A program made the position numbers and the translations under genes. From Theropithecus gelada (Eukaryota > Chordata > Mammalia > Primates > Cercopithecidae): a DNA stretch of 64,000 bases. Of the stretch, positions 56,290 through 64,000 are shown one piece after another; position 1 is the stretch's first letter; every line of letters starts with the position of its first letter. Where the stretch lies: positions 49,315,131-49,379,130 of the forward strand of contig NC_037682.1 in assembly GCF_003255815.1 (NCBI RefSeq), in the 5' to 3' direction. The notes under the pieces were generated by a model, which had not been told where the DNA came from, ran no database searches, and saw only the letters and a program-made list of their open reading frames with translations.

Positions 56290-58547
56290 GAAGGAATTGT
56301 TGTAATCACACTATCATCGTAATGTTGATTTTTAAACAATCATAGAATTATGAAGTTGAGAAGGCCATAAGGTTATTACATAATCAGGTTTTTCGTTGTG
56401 TGTTTGCTTTACATATCTCTAACATATGGGGTTATACAGCCTTTCTTTACTTGACCATCTCTAGGGAAAAGATACATACCATCTCTTTACTCAGAGTGAC
56501 TATAGAATAGTTTATTACTAGAAAGTTCTTTGAATTTCATTTCCATGAAATTTCTTCTTTTGAGCCTAGTTCTGCCCTCTGTTAACCATTCAGTCTTAAT
56601 CCAATCCTTCTTCCATACATTATTCTTTCAAGTATTTGAAGATAACCTTACCTCTTTTATCTCTCAAGCTAAATATTCAAACATCTTCAGCTACTTCTCA
56701 ATAATAACATAATAAATGTTTTTGAAATGAAAGAAACAATAAATAAATATAATATCCAGACTCCTCACTTTCTTATTCTCCCTTTTTAGAGTATAAGCCA
56801 TCCGTGCTATATTTTAGGTACATATTAGGGCCATATTTCTGGAGGAAAATGAAATTATTTCCTTTGATGTACTCTTGTACCAAACAATTGTAACCCATAT
56901 ACAAAAATACTGTGTCTTATTTTCTGGCATAGAATAGTGCCCTCGTTTCTGACATCTCAGGTTTGCATCAGGGTCCGACAAGCTGGAGTTCAACACCAAG
57001 CCCGGTGCTTTTCTTCAGGGTTAAAGGCAAGACCTGGGCACTAGGGGATCAGCTCCAATTTAAGCAGGCTTAGTTTGTACTCTAATGTATGAAACTTGGG
57101 CTTACCTCAGCTAAAATGGAAGAAATAGCTGCTCAAAGCTAGTTTCTTTCACGCCCCACTGGCAAGGTAGTAATTGCACAAAGACCTTTTTATTATAAGT
57201 TGATTTTCTTGAGAAATGAATTCAGAAAAATCCTGTAAAGTGTTTATTTTTTGCTTGCCCTTTATTAACCCACATCTTAGGGCTTTCCCTAGAGAAAAAC
57301 TGTTGGAAAATGAAACCTCTTAGACCCACACAGAAGCAGTTTTTGCACTGTGTCCCTGGCTATGAAGGGAATAGGGACAGGACAAGGCAAGTCAGTGCTA
57401 ATTAAACAGGGTCATTAGCCAGTGTATGGAATTTTGCCTAAAGAGAAGATTTAGGAATTTAGACAGGGAAGGGTTTGGGGTTAGAAGAATTACTGGTAAA
57501 GGTTTGTATCTTAAATAAGATATAATGTAGCCTTTTTATACCAGTGAAAAGGCTAAATACCCTGTTTGAACTTAAAGATAATTTTTTGGGCATATCTTAG
57601 TTTTGGTCTTTAAATAAGAAAAGTCCTGTATTCAACCTATAAAACTGTGCCCTAAAGCCAGGACAAAACCTTCCTGTCATGCTGTCCTGGAATTTGGGCA
57701 GCATACGTAGAGTAAAGAAGGGAGCTAGGAAATTAAAATGTAATTTTCACAAGCGTGATTCTGTCATAGCTCTTATTTTCTTTATATGGAATACAAATAC
57801 TGATATAGAGTAAAGATTTTTCTATTTTGCATTTTTGTGCTCTTTGATACATTTACTGAGGTCAAATGAAATTTGATATAGTAGGATTTATTATGAAATG
57901 CTCTCTGAATACAACTCCATAATTACTGAGCTACATGGTAGTGCATAAAGCTGTAAAACTGTTTAGCCAGACAAGCAATTTATATGTTACATCAAGGTGT
58001 GTATGGCAAAGAATATTACTTTAATTGGGAGCCAAGATGTAGTAGCCTTAAATCTGAAGAGCTATATGTTTAACATAATGCTGTGAGGCTTTGAAATAAG
58101 ATACCTAAACTGGGGAGATGCAGCTTTTAGAATATATAACAATTAGACATTATTTTCTGACCATGGATACTAAATACTGTTTTTGAAAGAAAGCACAGAA
58201 TGCAAAGCAGGTGAAAGGGCAAAACCTCTCAACATTGTACAGTACTAGAAAAGAGGCAAACTTATTTCTTCTAGTTCTTTGTTTAAAAGAAAAAATAAAA
58301 GGGAAAAAAGTCAAGAGAAAGGAAAACCATTAACCACAGTTTGGTGGAAGCAGCGACGAGGCAAATTCACAATGAAGTTACGTCTTCGGTATGCTATTAG
58401 CATCTCAGAAAAGAGATTTGGTGGATTTTTACTGAATTTTCTCAGATTGCAGATTTGGAATGAAGTTAGAGGTGGGTGGCTGTGTGGGTACCAGCACACC
58501 ACCAGTAGTGAAAAACAAATTCTTCTTGGCATACATTTGCTCCCTGT

Positions 58548-58560
<13 letters not shown>
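56290..58560. other. SOX6: Intronic sequence 5' of the SOX6 exon, repeat-poor
   Basis: No Alu, L1 or LTR occurs in the 2.3 kb before the exon. Frames here, such as the 90-codon one at 58279-58551, have no splice or protein support. The region may contain splicing or enhancer elements but none can be proven by eye. Confidence 0.55.
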
Positions 58561-58703
<143 letters not shown>

Positions 58704-60956
58704 AGAGAGGGATTTAACATTCTTTTGGAAATGCTCAGATCTGCATGTTTTTGCTTAGTACTCCAACAAACACAGGAGCATGTGAGGGAACTATGAATAA
58801 AAATATCATAAAAGCTTATTTTAAAGTAAAATTAGAATTGGGAAGAGCGGGCATTGTAATAAACTAATTGGTTGCTAAAAACTTTTACTTTCTCTTCTTC
58901 CACTTGAATTTGTCTTGAATTCACAGATAAGATACTACTTTCCCTGGGGACTACAATGTTTTTGTCAGCTCTCTCTCATACTTTTGCTGTGAATAATTGT
59001 TTTTTGGTTAAAGATCCTTTTCTCCTTGTGAGAACTGTTATACTCTGGGAAAGTGATCACATACAGTATAAAATGTTATTGTTTGTTGTCAGACTTCTCT
59101 TAGAAAAATAGTTAAAACTAGACTGATTTAATTAGCTTACCACTAATAGGTAAAATTGTTTTTGATTTTCATCTAAATAATGAAGTATTCAGTATTTTTT
59201 CATTCATTTTTAAACCTCAAAAAACAGGTCATGTAACCTTGCAGTGAAATATGTTTTAAGATGATTTAGCAAATGTTATGATTTTTCTTTTTTCCTCTGA
59301 GTTTACTGGACTCCTGGGGAATTCAATTAGGTTCATAATGGTTTGAAGCTTCTTTCAGAACCTCCTTGTAAACAGGGCTTTAAATGTTTAAAGATATGTT
59401 GCCAAAGGAATCCAATGTAAGAAGATAGTCAAGTAAATAAAAGTCAACCTTAATTTCATTTGTGCATTCTTTGTAAGTGACCTCAGCTCAGAAGTAGTGA
59501 CCTTGTTATACTCATTAATAATTTCTGTGTCAAGTTCTTTTTAACATATTAACCTGATTATATTAACCATCAAATCTGAGTACAACAAATCTGCGTGCAG
59601 CAGTTTCTTTGTGTATATGTTTTATAAAGTGAACAAAGGCATTTTAATATGCTTAAAGCAATAATAAAATATAAATCACTTTACTAAAATTCTGGAGAAC
59701 CGAGCTTACTAAATAGCATAAAAACAAGCCTAGTGCATTTTAGCATCTGTTTTAATTGCTTGTTGCCATTGATTACTCTTTTGTATTTGATAGAGAACTT
59801 CCTTCTTTGTAAGAAAAGGTAGGATGTCTGTGGCAAAACACGAATGATTCAAGGAGTAGAGATGTTAATGAGATTGGCGAGTTTAAGGGCTGTCTGAAAA
59901 TTCCTCACATATAAATGAATCAAACTCATTACCCAAAGGTTTTTGGATACCTGAGAGAAAATTATGTCATTCAAATTGTTAAAAATTCATTTTTCTGGAG
60001 CATGATTTTTAGAACAAGTTATACTTACCTATGAAATTGGCATATTTTTTTCAGAGAATATTTTTTTTTCAGTGCAGTGGTTCAGTCTTCCTGTGATCTC
60101 TATAAGTCATTCTAAACTATTTCTTCATTTCGACTTCCTTTGGAAGTAAACCAAGTTTACTGTTCTATTCTGAATTTGAGTTTGACACTCCTGTACCAGT
60201 CCCAGAAATATTTTAAATGAACTATATGTGGAAATTCTTTATTTGACTTCAGTGTTTTCAAAGTTAAATTTATGCACATTTCAAAATCAGGTATCCATCT
60301 TATTTTCTGTTAGCCGTAGACATCTTGTAACTATATTACTTGCCTAATTTTGTTGAAACAATACTGCCACTTTTCATGGAGGAAGATATTGTTATACATA
60401 TAGTGATTTTAGACCATTTTTCAAAAGTCTTCTCAAACAGCATTAATGGGATTATAATATGTAACTGAGAAAAACAGAAATTGTGACAATATTGTGCAGA
60501 AATTAGTTACTTCCATTGAACAAAGGACAGCTTAGAGTTAGTGTCCTGGGGTAACAAAGCCGTATTTGATTATGTTGGTTAAACTCTGTTGGATAAGGCA
60601 GGACAATGGGTTTGGAGATGTAGGAAGAGTTTTAATTATAAGGAAGGTGGGTAAAAAAAAGTGTTTACTTTCGTGTGACTCCTAAATTATGTCAGACAAT
60701 TTAATTAATCAGAACTCTAATTCTTTCAGTATTTTGGCTAACCTAGGCTTTATTACATATGAAAAATATGTAAAATTGATTAAAAGTATATGTTCTTATG
60801 CTATTAGTAGAGAAATTGCATCCTCAGGAGACTTAATCTATGCAGTGTTTTTATCGTTCACATGAATTAGGTGAAAAGACTGCTATTGGACTGGAAACTG
60901 GACAAGTACAATACAACTTATTTTTGCCCCAAACTGAGCTATGGTAACTTCACTTG
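58704..60956. other. SOX6: Intronic sequence 3' of the SOX6 exon, repeat-poor
   Basis: No named repeat in this 2.25 kb. AT-rich with no further exon recognised. Confidence 0.55.
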
Positions 60957-60969
60957 AAATGTATATGAG

Positions 60970-61280
60970 GGCTGGGCGTGATGGCGCATGCCTGTAATCC
61001 CAGCACTTTGGGAAGCTGAGGGGTGCGAGGATCACTCGAGCCCAGGAGTTCAAGACCAGCCTGGACAACATAGTGAGCCCTTGTCTCTAAAAAGATTAAA
61101 AAGTTAGTGAAGAATGGTGGTGTGCACCTGTAGTCCTAGCTACTCAGGAGGCTGATGTGGGAAGATTGCTTGAGCCCGGTAGGTTGAGGCAGCAGTGAGC
61201 CATGATTCTGCCACAGCACTCCAGTCTTAGCGGCAGAGTAAGACCCTATCTCAAAATAAAATAAAATAAAATAAAAAGAA
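60970..61280 (+). mobile_element. Alu (full length, plus; older, AluJ-like)
   Basis: From GGCTGGGCGTGATGGCGCATG to an (AAAAT)n tail, with AluJ-like TTGAGCCCGGTAGGTTGAGGC. Target-site duplications are AAATGTATATGAG (60957-60969) and AAATGTATGTGAG (61281-61293). Confidence 0.94.
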
Positions 61281-61293
61281 AAATGTATGTGAG

Positions 61294-62240
61294 ACAACAA
61301 TGACTAAAGTTTTGAAAGAAAATATTGAATTGGTGGCATAAATTTATATTCTGGTTCCCTAAACAACAGGATGAACAAGTGCTGCCTTGGTCTTTATAAA
61401 TTAAAAAAAATAAATTTCCTTTTTTTTCCCCTTTCCATTTTCCCGTATCTGAAATGATTTCATGGTATTTCTGCCTTCAGCTGACTGAATAATTGTCTTG
61501 ATTTCTAGAGAGCAAAGACTACCTTGGGGGGACGTTCACTGTTTGTTAAAGTTGACTGTTTCTGAATCCATGTGAAGACAGTGTAAGCAAATATATTTAG
61601 GGTTATAGGCCTTCACTCCCCACCCCGTGATTTGAAATGTACCTATGGGCATTTCAGAGTCCCAGCATGTAGTAAACACTAGGCAAGCTCTCCCACCTCA
61701 GTGGGTTGCTGAGGGGGCATGTTGCCCACAGGGATTGTTCAGCTCCAGGACTGCATCTTTCAGATTGTTCTCTCTAGAAATAGCTTTATTGAGTTTTAAT
61801 CCCTATTTTTTTTTTATTTTTAGTATTTTACAGGTTCTATAATTAGAGACACATTTCTTGATAGGAACTCATCATCAGAGCCCAGAACATAAACCACAGA
61901 CTTTTGGTTGCTTTGCTCTTTCACATTGTGATACAGAGAGGTGCAGCAATCAAGAGTAAGAGATACATTTGAGCACAAATGTTGGAGAAAATTAAAAGAT
62001 AAAGCCTCTTTCACAGTTGCTGATGTGTATATCAGATCAAGATCAGCTTGCCTGAAAAGCAGAAATGATGAGTAGCCCCCTTCATACTTCAGACTTGACT
62101 TAGCTGACCCATTGCTTTATGTAGTTGGAATTTTTTATATGATTGCTGCTAGAAAGCACCCTTTAAGTTTCCTAAGAGGTCCTAGGAACAGGATGTCTGC
62201 CTGCTCCTGGGTCTTCCATTTACTCACTAGTTATAATATG
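61294..62240. other. Intronic sequence, nothing recognised
   Basis: Unique-looking intron without supported exon or repeat. Confidence 0.5.
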
Positions 62241-62249
62241 ATAATATAT

Positions 62250-62475
62250 GATAATAATAACAGCTAAAGCTTACTGATTGGTTACTGTGCCAAATACTAT
62301 GCTAAATATTTCACATCAATTATTTTGTTTCATCCTTACTTGAACATGTAATTTAATCTTGCTGAACCTCAAATTTTTGTCATCTAAGAAATGTGTCATG
62401 ATTTGTTCACTACTCAATGTGGATGTGAAAATTAAATTTGGTAAAATATATAAAAGTTCTCTGAAAATGATAAAG
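62250..62475. repeat. MIR-like mosaic (reverse then forward)
   Basis: TACTGTGCCAAATACTATGC at about 62283 reads as reverse-strand MIR, while CTTGCTGAACCTCAAATTTTTGTC and GTGAAAATTAAATTTGG at 62355-62445 read as forward-strand MIR. Two old MIR pieces appear to abut. Confidence 0.55.
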
Positions 62476-62644
62476 CACTAAGATTGGGAGTAAAGTCTGA
62501 TGGTGAAACTGAGTAAATTTAGCCCGTTAAACTACATCTTTATCCTTTGGAAATGCAGTCTAAAAGCTGAGTGTTAGACTGAGTCATAGTATCCCTCTGC
62601 TCAACGACCAAAAACAATTTTACAAGTATACCTAATACTTCTTT

Positions 62645-64000
62645 TTTATTGCAGTAAAATATATGTAATATAATATTTATTATTTTAGCCATTTGTAAGT
62701 ATATAACTCAGTGGCATTAATATATTTTCAATATCATATAACCAACACCACAATCCATACCCAAAACTTTTTCATCATACCCAACAAAAATGCTGTAGCC
62801 ATTAAATAACTCTCTCTATCCCTCTACCCTTAGTCTCTGGTAATCTCTATTCTATTATCTTTCTCTGTGAATTTCCCTATTGTAGGTACTTCATATAATT
62901 GGAATAATACAATATTTATCTATCTATATCTGGCTTATTTCGGTAAGCATAGCATTTCAAGGTCCATCCATATTGTAGCATATGTTAAAATATTTTATTG
63001 CTGAATAATATTCCATTGTGTATATATACCATATTTTGTTTATCTGTTCATCTGTTGATAGGCACTTAGTTTGTTTCTACCTTTTGGCTATTATGAATAA
63101 TACTTCTATGAACATGGTTATAGAAATGTTTGTTAGAGTCCCCACTTTCAGTCCTTTCGGATATATACCTGTGAGTTGAATTAATGGATCACATGAAGTT
63201 CTATGGCTACTGTTTTCCACAGTAGCCATGCCATTTTATATTCCCACCAGAAATGTAAGGGGATTCCAATGTCTTCACATTCTTGCTAACACTTGTTATT
63301 TTCAATTAAATTTTTTTATTATTATCCCAGTAGGTGTGAAGTGGTATCTCATTGCGGTTTTGATTTACATTTGCTTAATGATTGATGATGCTAATCATCT
63401 TTTCATGTGCTTATTGGCCATTTGGATATCTCCTGTGGAAAACTGTCTATTTAAGTAGTTTGCCCATTTTTGAGTTGGGATTTTTGTTGTTGTTGAGTTT
63501 CAGTTCTTTGTGTACTGTGGATACTAATACCTTATCAGATACATGATTTGCAAATATTTTCTCCCATTCTGTAATTTGTCTTTTGGCATTCTTAATAGTA
63601 TCTTTAATACACTAAAGTTCTTAATTTTGATAGAGTCCAATTTATCCATTTTTCCCATTGGTGCCTGTGGTTTTGATGTTATATCAATGAAATCATTGCC
63701 AAATTCAATGTCATAAAGATTTATCACTATGTTTTCTTCCAAGGGTTTTATTTTTTTAGCTTCTAAGTTTATGTCTTTGATCCATGTCTTTGATCCATTT
63801 GAGTTCACTTTTGTATATTGTGTAAGGTGGAACCTTTTTCTGTTGTTTTACATCTTTTGCACGTGGATGTCCAATTTTCCCCACACCATTTGTTGATAAG
63901 ACTATCCCTTCCCCCGTTCAATGGTTTTTGCACCTTTGTCAAAAATCAATTGACTATATATGTAAAGGTTTTAATTTTGAGCTTTCTATTATATTTCATT
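62645..64000 (-). mobile_element. Old L1 (L1M type), 3' part, minus, continues beyond window
   Basis: Antisense of an L1 3' end: 3'UTR text (CAGTGGCATTAATATATTTTC, AACTTTTTCATCATACCC), then ORF2 C-terminal text (TATTCCATTGTGTATATATACC, GTATCTCATTGCGGTTTTGA, CTTATCAGATACATGATTTGC). A 94-codon minus-strand frame at 63524-63808 (with NSNGSKTWIKDINLEAKK) is a remnant of ORF2. The element carries many disruptions. Confidence 0.88.

Overview
The window is primate, almost certainly human, nuclear DNA. It is rich in Alu elements, carries a full-length L1PA-type LINE-1, and holds MIR, L2, MaLR LTR and hAT/Tigger fossils at densities typical of a large mammalian intron. No bacterial-style gene, rRNA, tRNA or CRISPR array is visible. 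The only host protein-coding sequence I can support is one short internal exon on the + strand at about 58574-58697. Its translation matches the SOX6 transcription factor, in the stretch with MPPLMIPIF, a six-alanine run and FPPG. The window therefore reads in the sense direction of SOX6: about 58.5 kb of the upstream intron, one exon of 121 or 124 bases, and about 5.3 kb of the downstream intron.

Layout. 1-8.3 kb: mostly unique or ancient DNA with a 3' Alu fragment, a T/A-rich imperfect inverted repeat (493-715), an old unassigned repeat (6240-7270) and an L2 tail. 8.3-10.7 kb: three Alus; the A-tail of the middle one has grown into a ~390-bp CTTT/CTTC tract. 11.5-13.5 kb: a pyrimidine tract, a MaLR solo LTR and a 239-bp block copied from 3.1 kb upstream. 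15.9-19.9 kb: old repeats with a tandem duplication and a patchwork insertion assembled from local sequence, then MIRs split by a short L1. 21.7-22.7 kb: an Alu inside an Alu, facing a third inverted Alu. 22.7-28.3 kb: a repeat-poor stretch. 28.3-37.1 kb: Alus, MIRs, a small Tigger1 derivative and an old L1 with another L1 3' end nested in it. 37.1-46.7 kb: mostly unique intron with microsatellites. 46.7-52.9 kb: full-length antisense L1 with a 13-bp target-site duplication and broken ORF1 and ORF2. 53-55.3 kb: an Alu, MER1B, MIRs and an inverted MER5A pair. 55.3-62.6 kb: intron around the SOX6 exon plus one Alu. 62.6-64 kb: the 3' part of another old L1, running off the edge.

Most worth a second look: (1) two apparent template-switch rearrangements about 4 kb apart (13.2-13.5 kb and 17.34-17.6 kb), each carrying local copies next to a fold-back; (2) the L1 5'UTR, whose antisense promoter would point at the SOX6 exon and which keeps an ORF0-like frame and splice-donor-like sites; (3) a tandem TAG/CAG acceptor on the SOX6 exon; (4) a ~65-bp G-rich run (on the L1 strand) between the L1 5' end and its target-site duplication; (5) inverted Alu pairs within the intron and flanking the exon. 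I see no convincing new coding system; the long apparent reading frames come from repeats.
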